From the NCBI RefSeq assembly GCF_900102745.1, contig NZ_FMZF01000006.1, forward strand, positions 1-64,000: a DNA stretch of 64,000 bases. The letters run 5' to 3'. The position numbers were made by a program, and so were the translations under genes. Every line of letters begins with the position of its first letter. The first letter of the stretch is position 1. The DNA comes from Geodermatophilus telluris. GTDB lineage: Bacteria > Actinomycetota > Actinomycetes > Mycobacteriales > Geodermatophilaceae. Shown piece by piece: positions 56,900 through 64,000 of this stretch. The notes below the pieces were generated by a model that saw only the letters and a list, made by a program, of their open reading frames with translations, searched no databases and had not been told where the DNA came from.

Positions 56900-57954
56900 C
56901 CGGCACCCGCGCCCCCCTTCCCGCCCAGACGAGCACGGCGGCCGCCGACGCGACGACGCCCAGCGCGAGGCGCCCCTCCCCGCTGCACCGCGTCCTCGAG
57001 GCGGTCGGCGTGACCAACGTCAGCCTGCTGATCGCCCTGGCCCTCGTCATCCTGGTGATCGGCTCCCAGAACGCCGACTTCTTCCGCGGTTCGAACCTGA
57101 TCGTCATCGGCACCGCCGTGGCCATCTCCGGCCTGCTCGCGGTCGTCCAGACGGTCGTGATCATCGCCGGCGGACTGGACATCTCCGTGGGATCCGTCGC
57201 GGGACTGGCCTCGGTCGCGTCGGCCATGATCTTCACCGCCACGGGGTCGACGGCCGTCCTCGGGCTGGCCGGCGCCGTGCTGATCGGACTGCTCTGCGGC
57301 CTGGTCAACGGCGCGATCATCGTCTACGGGCGGGTGAACCCGGTCATCGCCACCCTCGCCACCCTCGCGGCCTTCAAGGGCATCGCGCAGCTGATCAGCA
57401 ACGGTCGTGCCCAGGGCTACACCGGGAGCGACCCGATCTTCATCTTCCTGGCCCGCGGCTCGATCCTCGGCATCCCCACGCTGATCTGGGTCCTGCTGCT
57501 CGTCGCGGGCCTGCTGCACGTCATGCTCAAGTACACCGACATCGGCCGGAAGATCTACGCCCTCGGTGGCAACGACGCAGCCGCCCGCCTGGCCGGGATC
57601 AACATCAACCGCTACATCCTCGCGATCTTCGCCCTCGCGGGCATGGTCGCCGGCATCGCCGGCGTCCTCATCACCGCCCGTACCGGCTCGGGCCAGCCCA
57701 TCTCCGGCAGCGAAGGCCTGGAGCTGGAGGCGATCACCGCCGCCGCGCTCGGTGGCACCGCCCTCAAGGGCGGCAAGGGCAGCATCATCAGCACCCTGCT
57801 GGCCGTGCTGCTGCTCGGCGTGCTCATCAACGGCATGACCCTCCTCGGCGTCAACCCCTTCTGGCAGAACGTCGCGAAGGGCACCTTGCTCGTCGTCGCC
57901 GTCGTCATCCAGCAGCTCCGCAGCGGCGAGCGGCGGGTCGGGATCCCCCAGTGA
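56896..57954 (+). CDS. sugar ABC transporter permease (AraH/RbsC-like)
   Basis: 352 residues from GTG 56896, overlapping the ATPase stop. After a ~45-residue polar head come about nine helices, with the family signature 'IIAGGLDISVGSVAGLASVA', 'GLVNGAIIVYGRVNPVIATL', 'KIYALGGNDAAARLAGININ' (EAA-like loop) and 'GGTALKGGKGSIISTLLAVL'. One permease gene implies a homodimer. Confidence 0.94.
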   Translation: MTGTRAPLPAQTSTAAADATTPSARRPSPLHRVLEAVGVTNVSLLIALALVILVIGSQNADFFRGSNLIVIGTAVAISGLLAVVQTVVIIAGGLDISVGSVAGLASVASAMIFTATGSTAVLGLAGAVLIGLLCGLVNGAIIVYGRVNPVIATLATLAAFKGIAQLISNGRAQGYTGSDPIFIFLARGSILGIPTLIWVLLLVAGLLHVMLKYTDIGRKIYALGGNDAAARLAGININRYILAIFALAGMVAGIAGVLITARTGSGQPISGSEGLELEAITAAALGGTALKGGKGSIISTLLAVLLLGVLINGMTLLGVNPFWQNVAKGTLLVVAVVIQQLRSGERRVGIPQ

Positions 57955-57997
57955 CCCGACCGCGCAACCAGTTCGTGTACTCCGGGGGGAGTCCCGC

Positions 57998-58828
57998 ATG
58001 ACCGCAGCCCATCCCACCGGCGGCGCCGCGCCGTCCGGCAGAGGCCCGGTGACGACCGTGCCGGCGCCGATGGCCAAGGCGGTCGTGTTGGTCACCGGCG
58101 GGGCGCAGGGCATCGGCGCCGCCGTCGTGGAGGCCGCCGTCGGTCAGGGGGCCGCGGTGTCGTTCTGCGACCTCACGGCGGAGGCAGGCGAGAAGCTGGC
58201 CGCGCGGCTGACCGGCGAGGGGCACCGGGTGTTCTTCCAGCCGGCCGACGTCACCGACGCCGACTCCGTCGCCGCGTGGGTGGCGGCTGCCGAGGCGGAG
58301 CTGGGCCTGCCCACGGCGCTGGTCAACAACGCCGGTCGCAACGCCTACTTCGACCCCGTGGCCATGTCCGAGCAGGACTGGGACGACGTGTTCGGCGTGG
58401 ACCTGAAGGGTGCCTGGCTGTGCTCGCGCGCGGTGCTGCCGGCCATGTCTGCCGCGGGCCGGGGCAGCATCGTCAACATCGCGTCGCTGCACGCCCGGCT
58501 CACCCAACGCGGCATGTTCCCCTACGCGGCAGCCAAGTCCGGGCTCGTCGGGCTCACCCGCAGCCTCGCGCTCGAGGTCGCGGAGAAGGGGATCCGCGTG
58601 AACGCTCTCTCGCCCGGCTACATCCGCACCGCGCTGGCCGAGGAGTACTTCGCCGAGCGCCGAGGCCTCGGGGAGGAGGAGCGGGTGCTCGGTGTCCAGC
58701 CGCTCGGGCGCATCGGCACTCCCGCCGAGGTCGCTCAGGTGGCCTGCTTTCTCGCCTCGGACGCGGCGTCCTTCGTCACCGGCGCCGACTGGGCGGTCGA
58801 CGGCGGCTTCGGCGTGAGGTTCGCGTGA
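57998..58828 (+). CDS. SDR-family sugar 1-dehydrogenase (probable galactose/fucose dehydrogenase)
   Basis: 276 residues from ATG 57998, ribosome site GGGGGAG. Nucleotide loop 'VVLVTGGAQGIGAAVVEAAV', 'ALVNNAGRNAYFDP', catalytic Ser-Tyr-Lys in 'SIVNIASLHARLTQ' and 'FPYAAAKSGLVGLTRSLALE', C-terminal 'SFVTGADWAVDGGFGVRFA'. Asp in 'SFCDLTAEAGEKL' suggests NAD use. Family and context (lactonase, sugar-acid dehydratase, KDG kinase, aldolase) support oxidation of an aldose at C1 to its lactone; D-galactose is the best fit with dgoD. The first ~25 residues may be untranslated. It overlaps the GntR gene. Confidence 0.85.
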   Translation: MTAAHPTGGAAPSGRGPVTTVPAPMAKAVVLVTGGAQGIGAAVVEAAVGQGAAVSFCDLTAEAGEKLAARLTGEGHRVFFQPADVTDADSVAAWVAAAEAELGLPTALVNNAGRNAYFDPVAMSEQDWDDVFGVDLKGAWLCSRAVLPAMSAAGRGSIVNIASLHARLTQRGMFPYAAAKSGLVGLTRSLALEVAEKGIRVNALSPGYIRTALAEEYFAERRGLGEEERVLGVQPLGRIGTPAEVAQVACFLASDAASFVTGADWAVDGGFGVRFA

Positions 58829-59544
58829 GGGCGCGGCGCGGACTGCACGGCACCGTCGTGGACGAGCTCGGCTCACAGATCGTCAGCGGAGCCATCCCCG
58901 AGGGCACCGTGCTGGTCCCGGACGAGCTGTGCGAGCGCTACGGCGTCTCTCGGACCGTGGTCCGTGAGACCTTGCGCGTACTCGAGGCCAAGGGGCTGCT
59001 GTCCGCCCGGCAGAACGTGGGCACGCGGGTGCACGGCAGCAGCGACTGGGACGTGCTCGACCACGACGTCATCCTCTGGCGCATCCGCAGCAGCGACTAC
59101 GCGGCCGTGACCCGGGAGCTGCTGGAGATGCGATCCGCCGTCGAACCCCATGCCGCCGGCCTGGCGGCCCGGAGGGCGGACGAGACGGGGGTCCGCGAGT
59201 TGCGCGAGGCGTACGCGGCCATGGTGGAGGCAGCCGGACGTGGCGACGTCGGGGCGTGGACGAGCGCGGACATCGTGTTTCACTCGGCTCTGTTGCGGGC
59301 GTCCGGCAACCCGATGATCGCCCAGCTCTCGAAGACGGTCGCCGCCGCGCTCGAGGCCCGCTCGGGCGAGGTGGCCGTGGAGGGCATCTCCCCGCACGCC
59401 GTCGACATGCACGGGGCTCTGGTGGACGCAGTCTCGTCGGGCGACGCGGTGGCGGCGCAGATGCGGATGGAGCAACTGCTCGGCGAGGCCGGCGACCAGA
59501 TGGCCACGCTGATGGACCGTCTGGACCGGGCCCAGACCGGATGA
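58825..59544 (+). CDS. GntR family regulator, FCD/FadR subfamily (DgoR-like)
   Basis: 239 residues from GTG 58825. Winged helix 'LHGTVVDELGSQIVSGAIPE', 'LCERYGVSRTVVRETLRVLE', 'KGLLSARQNVGTRVH'. FCD domain with acid/His metal ligands ('TSADIVFHSALLRASGNPMI', 'SPHAVDMHGALVDAV'). It resembles the galactonate regulator DgoR: 'DHDVILWRI' is the segment often seen after the HTH in this group. It would sense galactonate or a keto-deoxy acid and act on the divergent dgoD/ABC region. It overlaps its neighbours by four bases. Confidence 0.9.
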   Translation: MRARRGLHGTVVDELGSQIVSGAIPEGTVLVPDELCERYGVSRTVVRETLRVLEAKGLLSARQNVGTRVHGSSDWDVLDHDVILWRIRSSDYAAVTRELLEMRSAVEPHAAGLAARRADETGVRELREAYAAMVEAAGRGDVGAWTSADIVFHSALLRASGNPMIAQLSKTVAAALEARSGEVAVEGISPHAVDMHGALVDAVSSGDAVAAQMRMEQLLGEAGDQMATLMDRLDRAQTG

Positions 59545-60410
59545 CCCGACCCGCATCGGAGCCGGCCGGCCTGACCTGGGAGGTGGACCTGGCTCACGGC
59601 GCGCGGCTGACCGGGCTGACCGATCCCCGGGGACGGCAGTGGCTGGCCGACGACGACCGGCCCGGCCGCCGCCCCGGCGGGCCGGACGACCGCTTCACCG
59701 ACGGCCCGCTGGCCGGCTGGGACGAGATGCTGCCCAGCATCGACCCCTGCCTCCTGGACGAGGGCGGCCGGCAAGTGGCTGTCGGGGACCACGGCGACCT
59801 GTGGTGCCGGCCCTGGTCGGGCGACGTCACGGAGCACGCCGTCGACGGCGCGAGCCTGCCCTTCCGGCTGCGGCGACGGGTCACCGGAACCCCGTGCGGG
59901 ATCCGGCTCGACTACGAGCTCACCGTCACCGGGGACCGCGTGGTCCCTCTCCTCTGGGCCGCTCATCCCCAGTTCGCGCTGCGCCCCGGCACGCGGTTGG
60001 TGCTGCCCAAGCAGGTGTCGGTCCTGCGTGTCGACGGCGACGACCCCGAGTCCGGGTCGTGGGCCGCCACCGTCGACCCCGGCAGGCTCGTGACGCCGGG
60101 GGGCTGCGGCAAGTGGTACGTCGACCCGGCGGGCTCGCCCGCGCTGCACGGTGCGGCGCTGGTGGACCCCGACGGCGGCTGGCTGCGCCTGACGTGGGAC
60201 CCCGGCGACCTGCCGTACCTGGGGATCTGGCTCGACCGGGGACACCTGGCCGCCGGGGACGTGCTGGCGATCGAACCGAGCTCGGGCTTCTACGACCGGC
60301 TCGACCGTGCGGCCGCCGCGGGGAACGTGTGGACCGTGGCGCCCGGCCGGCCGCGCCGGTGGTGGGTGGCACTCGACGCAGGAGAGGACGGAGAACCGTG
60401 GCGGACCTGA
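59541..60410 (+). CDS. aldose 1-epimerase-like mutarotase
   Basis: 289 residues from ATG 59541, overlapping the GntR stop. The fold is recognisable through 'LAGWDEMLPSIDPCLLDEGG', 'LWCRPWSGDVTEHAVDG', 'LWAAHPQFALRPGTRLVLP' (substrate His) and 'LAIEPSSGFYDRLDRAAAAG' (catalytic Glu). It probably supplies the beta-anomer to the sugar dehydrogenase. It belongs to a divergent mutarotase branch also found in L-fucose and galactose clusters. It overlaps the lactonase gene by 13 bases. Confidence 0.8.
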   Translation: MTRPASEPAGLTWEVDLAHGARLTGLTDPRGRQWLADDDRPGRRPGGPDDRFTDGPLAGWDEMLPSIDPCLLDEGGRQVAVGDHGDLWCRPWSGDVTEHAVDGASLPFRLRRRVTGTPCGIRLDYELTVTGDRVVPLLWAAHPQFALRPGTRLVLPKQVSVLRVDGDDPESGSWAATVDPGRLVTPGGCGKWYVDPAGSPALHGAALVDPDGGWLRLTWDPGDLPYLGIWLDRGHLAAGDVLAIEPSSGFYDRLDRAAAAGNVWTVAPGRPRRWWVALDAGEDGEPWRT

Positions 60411-61360
60411 TCGCCCGGCCGGTCGACGGGCCGGTCACCGAGCACGGCGAGGGGCCGGTCTGGGACGCCGACCGACAGGAGCTGCTCTGGGTCGACCTGC
60501 TGGCCGGCCGTGTGCACCGCGCCCTGGCCGGCGGCGGGACCCTGCAGTCCGGTGGGGTCGTGGACGTCGGCGGCACCGTGGGCGCGGTCCTGCCGGCCCG
60601 CGGCGGGGGATGGGTCCTCGCCGCCGACGACGGCTTCGCGCACCTCTCCGCCGACGGCTCCGTCCGCCGCCTCCTCGACCTGTCCACCGAGGAACTCGGT
60701 CGCACCCGGATGAACGACGCTGCCTGCGATCCCGCTGGGCGGTTGCTCGCCGGCACGATGGCGTTCGACGCGTCGCCCGGGTCCGGCAGCTTCTACCGGG
60801 TCGACCTCGACGGGACGGTGACCCGGCTGCTGAGCGGCCTGACCATCTCCAACGGCATCGCCTTCAGCCCCGACGGGACGGTGCTGTACCTGGTCGACTC
60901 CGGTCCGGCCACCATCTGGGCCTTCGACTACGACGTCGACTCCGGGACCCTCGGCAGTCGCCGGCCCCTCGTCGTCGCCGAACCGGGCGCCGGCGGACCG
61001 GACGGACTGTGCACGGACGACGAGGGCTGCCTCTGGGTGGCCATGTGGGGTGGCGGGCAGGTGCGCCGCTACGCCCCCACCGGGGAGCTGCTCACCGCCG
61101 TCGACCTGCCGGTGTCCCAGCCGACCAGCTGCTGCTTCGCCGGCGCCGACGGGCGCCTCCTGGTGATCAGCACCTCCCCGCTCGGCCTGCCCGAGCGGGT
61201 GCACCGGCAGGAACCGCTGGCGGGCCGGCTGTTCGTCGCCGACGTCGGCGTCACCGGCCCGGCCGCCACGCCGTACGACGGCCCGCTCGCCGGCTGGACC
61301 GAACGGCCCGGCACGCCACTGGACATGTCCTGCACGGACGAGAGAGGTCCCGCCCGATGA
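60398..61360 (+). CDS. SMP-30/gluconolactonase family lactonase
   Basis: 320 residues from GTG 60398. A six-bladed beta-propeller with metal residues Glu in 'TEHGEGPVWDADRQELLWVD', Asn in 'TISNGIAFSPDGTVLYLVDS' and Asp in that same stretch and in 'PDGLCTDDEGCLWVAMWGGG'. 'RMNDAACDPAGRLLAGTM' is the substrate-side loop. It hydrolyses sugar-acid lactones, here probably galactono-1,4- or 1,5-lactone from the SDR. Operon position between mutarotase and aldolase supports this. Confidence 0.92.
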   Translation: MADLIARPVDGPVTEHGEGPVWDADRQELLWVDLLAGRVHRALAGGGTLQSGGVVDVGGTVGAVLPARGGGWVLAADDGFAHLSADGSVRRLLDLSTEELGRTRMNDAACDPAGRLLAGTMAFDASPGSGSFYRVDLDGTVTRLLSGLTISNGIAFSPDGTVLYLVDSGPATIWAFDYDVDSGTLGSRRPLVVAEPGAGGPDGLCTDDEGCLWVAMWGGGQVRRYAPTGELLTAVDLPVSQPTSCCFAGADGRLLVISTSPLGLPERVHRQEPLAGRLFVADVGVTGPAATPYDGPLAGWTERPGTPLDMSCTDERGPAR

Positions 61361-62040
61361 GCCGACCACCCACCGCCTCGCCGCCCCGCCGGCCGATGAG
61401 CCCCCAGCTGCAGGACACCGGGGTGGTCGCGATCCTCCGTGCCGCAGACGGGCAGCGGCTCGGCGACGTGATCGACGTCCTGGTGGAGTGCGGGGTCACC
61501 TGCCTGGAGATCACGATGAACACCCCGGGCGCGCTGGCTGCCGTCACGGCGACCCGGGACCGGTTCGGCGACCGGGTGGACGTCGGCGTCGGCACCGTCC
61601 GCTCCGCCGAGCAGGTCGGTCCCGCCGCGGATGCAGGAGCCCGGTTCGTCGTGTGCCCCGACACCGTGCCCGCCGTCGGTGCCGCCGTCGTCGCCGCGGG
61701 GCTGTCCTGGTACCCGGGTGCGTTCACCGCCAGCGAGGCCACGACCGCGTGGGGGGCGGGCGCGACGGCGGTCAAGCTGTTCCCCGCCAGCGCCGGCGGC
61801 CCGCGCTACCTGCGGGAACTGCGCGCGCCGCTGGACGACGTGCCGTTCATCCCCACCGGGGGGGTGCGCCTCGAGCAGGTCCCCGAGTACGTCACGGCGG
61901 GGGCCGTCGCGCTCGGCATCGGCAGCCCGCTGCTGGGGAACGCACTGACGGGAGGTCTGCTGGACGGCGAGGACGGTCTCTCGGCACGGGCGCAGGAGGT
62001 CGTGGCGGCAGTCGCGACCGCGCGGGCGGCGATCCGATGA
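61357..62040 (+). CDS. 2-dehydro-3-deoxy-6-phosphogalactonate/gluconate aldolase
   Basis: 227 residues from ATG 61357, overlapping the previous stop. KDPG-aldolase family: 'TGVVAILRAADGQRLGDVID', catalytic Glu in 'CLEITMNTPGALAAV', 'VGVGTVRSAEQVGPAADAGA', 'FVVCPDTVPAVGAAVVAAGL', Schiff-base Lys in 'GATAVKLFPASAGGPRYL' and 'FIPTGGVRLEQVPEYV'. It splits the phosphorylated keto-deoxy acid into pyruvate and glyceraldehyde-3-phosphate. Pairing with dgoD implies the galactonate isomer (DgoA-type), though the gluconate isomer cannot be excluded. Confidence 0.92.
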   Translation: MSRPPTASPPRRPMSPQLQDTGVVAILRAADGQRLGDVIDVLVECGVTCLEITMNTPGALAAVTATRDRFGDRVDVGVGTVRSAEQVGPAADAGARFVVCPDTVPAVGAAVVAAGLSWYPGAFTASEATTAWGAGATAVKLFPASAGGPRYLRELRAPLDDVPFIPTGGVRLEQVPEYVTAGAVALGIGSPLLGNALTGGLLDGEDGLSARAQEVVAAVATARAAIR

Positions 62041-62981
62041 CCCCGGGACTGCTCGCGATCGGGGAGACGATGGCCGCGCTGTCGGCTCCCCAGGTCGGCC
62101 CACTGCGCCGAGCCCGCAGCCTCGACCTGCGGATAGCAGGGGCCGAGAGCACCGTCGCCATCGGCGCCGCCCGGTTGGGTGTGCGCGCCGCGTGGATCGG
62201 ACGGGTCGGCGACGACGAGTTCGGCGCGCTGATCCGGGAGACCCTCGCCGGACAGGGCGTCGACGTCTCCGGCGTGGTCGTAGACCCGGATGCGCCGACC
62301 GGGCTGATGTTCAAGGAGCGGCGCGCGAGTGGCACCACACGGGTGAGCTACCGGCGCGCGGACGGCGCCGGAGCCCGGCTGGCACCGTCCGACATCGACG
62401 TCGGGGCGGTCCGGGCCGCCGCGGCCGTTCACGTCAGCGGGATCACGCCGGCGCTGTCCACTTCGGCGCGAGAGGCGGTCCGGCTGGCCGTCGGTGAGGC
62501 TCGCGCGGCCGGGACCCTGGTGTCGCTCGACCTGAACCACCGGTCGTCGCTCTGGCAGGGTCGCGACCCGGCCGCGGAGTACCGATGGCTCGTCGAGCGC
62601 GCCGACATCGTCTTCGCCACCGAGGCGGAGGCGCAGCTGCTCGTGCCCGGCCGGACGCCGGTCGAGTTGGCCCGCGCGCTCAGCGAGATGGGGCCCGCAA
62701 GCGTCCTGCTGAAGTGCGGGGCCGACGGCGCCACGGCCGTCGTCGACGGCGTCGTGCTCGACGCGCCGGTCTTCCGGGTGCGCGAGACCGATCCCGTGGG
62801 CGCGGGCGACTCCTTCGCCGCCGGCTGGCTGGCCGACACGCTCGCCGGTGCGGAGCCGGCACAGCGCCTGCGCACCGCGGCGGCCGCCGGTGCCTTCGCG
62901 GTCACCGTCGACGGTGACTGGGAGGGCCTGCCGTCCCGGGCGGAGCTGCACCTGCTGGAGGGGCACGACATCCACCGCTGA
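62037..62981 (+). CDS. 2-keto-3-deoxy sugar acid kinase (PfkB family)
   Basis: 314 residues from ATG 62037, overlapping the aldolase stop. PfkB signatures: 'LLAIGETMAALSAPQVGPLR', 'RIAGAESTVAIGAARLGVRA', 'WIGRVGDDEFGALIRE', and C-terminal 'RETDPVGAGDSFAAGWLADT' with the catalytic Asp in GAGD. Its substrate is 2-keto-3-deoxygalactonate (or gluconate), which yields the aldolase substrate. It is the last gene of the operon; a hairpin lies ~60 bases downstream. Confidence 0.93.
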   Translation: MTPGLLAIGETMAALSAPQVGPLRRARSLDLRIAGAESTVAIGAARLGVRAAWIGRVGDDEFGALIRETLAGQGVDVSGVVVDPDAPTGLMFKERRASGTTRVSYRRADGAGARLAPSDIDVGAVRAAAAVHVSGITPALSTSAREAVRLAVGEARAAGTLVSLDLNHRSSLWQGRDPAAEYRWLVERADIVFATEAEAQLLVPGRTPVELARALSEMGPASVLLKCGADGATAVVDGVVLDAPVFRVRETDPVGAGDSFAAGWLADTLAGAEPAQRLRTAAAAGAFAVTVDGDWEGLPSRAELHLLEGHDIHR

Positions 62982-63041
62982 GCGAGACCGGAGGCGCACG
63001 GCATCCGAACCACCGCCTCGGCGATGCCCGTGGGACGCGCG

Positions 63042-63058
63042 GCCTGCGCGCCGCAGGC
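63042..63058 (+). terminator. GC hairpin after the catabolic operon
   Basis: GCCTGCG, a three-base loop CGC, then CGCAGGC: a perfect 7-bp stem 60 bases after the kinase stop. No T-run. Confidence 0.5.
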
Positions 63059-63507
63059 TCGCGGATGCACGCCGCCTGCGGCGGGGAGCCGCGCACCCGC
63101 GGGTTGGTGGGGGTCAACCGGGGCAGCACCGGCGAACCTCTGGTGGTCCAGCGCGCCTGGGGCTTGCCCAAGCCCGGGAAGTCTGTCCGCCAGGCGGACC
63201 CTCACCGATCGGGAGCTGGTGGATACCCGAGGGCTGGATCGCCGACCGGGCTCGCTGCGCTGAGGGGCAGGTGCGGAGGTCGGCAACGACGAGATGAGTC
63301 GGCCAGTGCACCCCGCCGTCCGCGGCCGAGCTCGACCATGACCCCCCTCCGTCCACGGTCCGCGCAGGGACGCCCGGTCCCGGAGGCGGCGCCACGTCCG
63401 CGCACGTGGCGGCCTGATACTGCAGGACCCTCCGAGACACCGTCACGCTCCGCGACGGGCAGAGGCGGGTGCACCAGATGCCCTCGTGCAGGTGGGCGTG
63501 GCGATCC

Positions 63508-63530
63508 TTGACCACCATCTTGACCACCAT
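63508..63530 (+). repeat. tandem TTGACCACCAT repeat (candidate integrase arm sites)
   Basis: TTGACCACCAT occurs at 63508-63518 and again at 63520-63530, a 12-bp period. Related copies flank both att repeats: GTGACCACCAT at 46204-46214 and TTGACCACCAC at 63750-63760. This distribution fits arm-type binding sites for a tyrosine integrase. Confidence 0.55.
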
Positions 63531-63634
63531 TGGACCAGGGCCGGGGCTGTTCACTCGTGTCCGCTGCCGTCCCGTGTACCAGCTGACCTGGGCACATGGA
63601 CTGAGACGAACCTGCACGAACCCTCGGCCGACGG

Positions 63635-63733
63635 CTGGGGGTCACGGGGTCGCAGGTTCAAACCCTGTCAGCCCGACAGCGGAGAACCGCAGCTCAGGGG
63701 CCGTGTCCGGAGAGATCCGGAACGGCCCCTGAC
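63635..63733 (+). repeat. attR-type direct repeat (truncated tRNA-Pro copy)
   Basis: 99 bp from CTGGGGGTCA to GGCCCCTGAC, matching 46089-46187 with four mismatches, two inside the tRNA part. Only the anticodon-loop-to-3' portion of tRNA-Pro is present, so this is not a functional tRNA. Confidence 0.92.
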
Positions 63734-63759
63734 TGCTCTCTCGCGGCGGTTGACCACCA

Positions 63760-64000
63760 CGAGCCGACCCCGTGCTGGCCCTGGCCGGTGGCCGCGGTCG
63801 CCGGGTGTGTCCACGGCTCGGCGGGCGATGTCGAGGGAGACGTGACCGCGGATGTCGCCGGTGATGGCGACCGACGAGTGACCGAGGACATCTGGACGAC
63901 CTCGAGGCGGACACCCCAGGTGAGCATCACGCTGGCGGCGGGCAGCTCGTGGCCACGGGCACACCGCAGCAGGTCAGCACCGCCCCGGACCGCTGACCGA
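63760..64000 (-). pseudogene. tyrosine integrase, C-terminal fragment with frameshift (partial)
   Basis: The reverse strand reads 'HELPAASVMLTWGVRLEVVQ' in one frame and, after a one-base loss near 63890, 'DVLGHSSVAITGDIRGHVSL' in the next. Together these match the C-terminal catalytic region of phage/ICE tyrosine recombinases (normally LRHTAASVML...VVQ-x-x-LGHSSIAITGD-x-Y-x-H-V). The Arg-His of the HxxR motif is lost and the Tyr nucleophile position is not evident. The gene continues beyond the window. It lies just outside the right att repeat and faces it. Confidence 0.75.

Larger units (their letters stand above)
62982..63634. other. about 650 bp without a convincing gene
   Basis: I see no open frame with family likeness. 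Several frames are open on both strands but are Arg/Pro/Ser-rich with shadow-like composition. The segment contains a post-operon hairpin (63042-63058), a run of hairpin-forming GC sequence around 63065-63100, and near the right end two TTGACCACCAT repeats just before the right att site. It is probably decayed mobile-element DNA. Confidence 0.6.

Noticed and set aside
63065-63511. 148-codon open frame in the gene-free right part of the island
   Set aside because: Arg/Pro/Ser-rich, no ribosome site or family likeness, and overlaps other equally open frames.
63635-63733. Possible second tRNA-Pro gene
   Set aside because: Only the anticodon-loop-to-3' part exists; the acceptor 5' strand and D-arm are absent, so it is an att copy.

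Overview
This window looks like part of the chromosome of a very GC-rich actinobacterium, most plausibly a Geodermatophilaceae-type organism (Blastococcus, Geodermatophilus or Modestobacter). The reasons are strict G/C third codon positions, many GTG starts, four-base stop/start overlaps, and a gene order from the G3P-phosphatase-like gene through tlyA, nadK, recN, steA, steB, pyrG, nudix, xerD, parA, scpA, scpB, rluB, cmk and der that matches the Mycobacterium Rv1692-Rv1713 block. The genus is an inference; no 16S rRNA is present.

1-10.7 kb: end of an rRNA operon (23S 3' end, 5S, terminator), an Arg/Gly/Asp-rich repeat protein, an SSB-like protein, DUF1015, then the conserved block (TPR protein, HAD phosphatase, small Pro-rich protein, tlyA, nadK, recN, a methyltransferase). 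10.7-19.8 kb: a TetR regulator facing an overlapping envelope/division run: steA, steB/mctB, a MraY-like membrane protein, murJ, a GT4-type glycosyltransferase and a large membrane protein with a phosphatase-like ectodomain. 19.8-30.2 kb: pyrG, nudix, two membrane genes on the other strand, ald, xerD, parA with a ribbon-helix-helix partner, scpA, scpB, rluB. 30.2-36.4 kb: an AbiEi/DUF559 nuclease-like gene between two 65-nt hairpins, then a ROK repressor divergent from xylA-xylB-epimerase. 36.4-46.1 kb: aroH-cmk-der, a 58-residue ORF, cydABDC, an alpha/beta hydrolase and tRNA-Pro(GGG).

46.1-63.7 kb is a genomic island. The 3' part of tRNA-Pro plus flanking DNA (99 bp, four mismatches) recurs at 63635-63733, and a wrecked tyrosine integrase follows. 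The left cargo is a shikimate kinase/sugar-phosphate-cyclase fusion (AroK-AroB-like, with a metal-ligand His replaced by Gln and other altered core motifs), a LysR regulator with a T-N11-A box, a TIM-barrel isomerase/dehydratase, an SDR, an MFS transporter and a truncated amidohydrolase. The right cargo is a near-complete oxidative (De Ley-Doudoroff type) galactose/galactonate route: dgoD-like dehydratase divergent from an AraF/RbsBAC-like ABC transporter, SDR sugar dehydrogenase, GntR/FCD regulator, mutarotase, SMP-30 lactonase, KDPG/KDPGal aldolase and a 2-keto-3-deoxy sugar acid kinase.

The xylose genes and the island together suggest a plant- or soil-sugar lifestyle. The most novel items are the divergent kinase-cyclase fusion, the palindromic repeats bracketing the DUF559 gene, and the accretive tRNA-Pro island.
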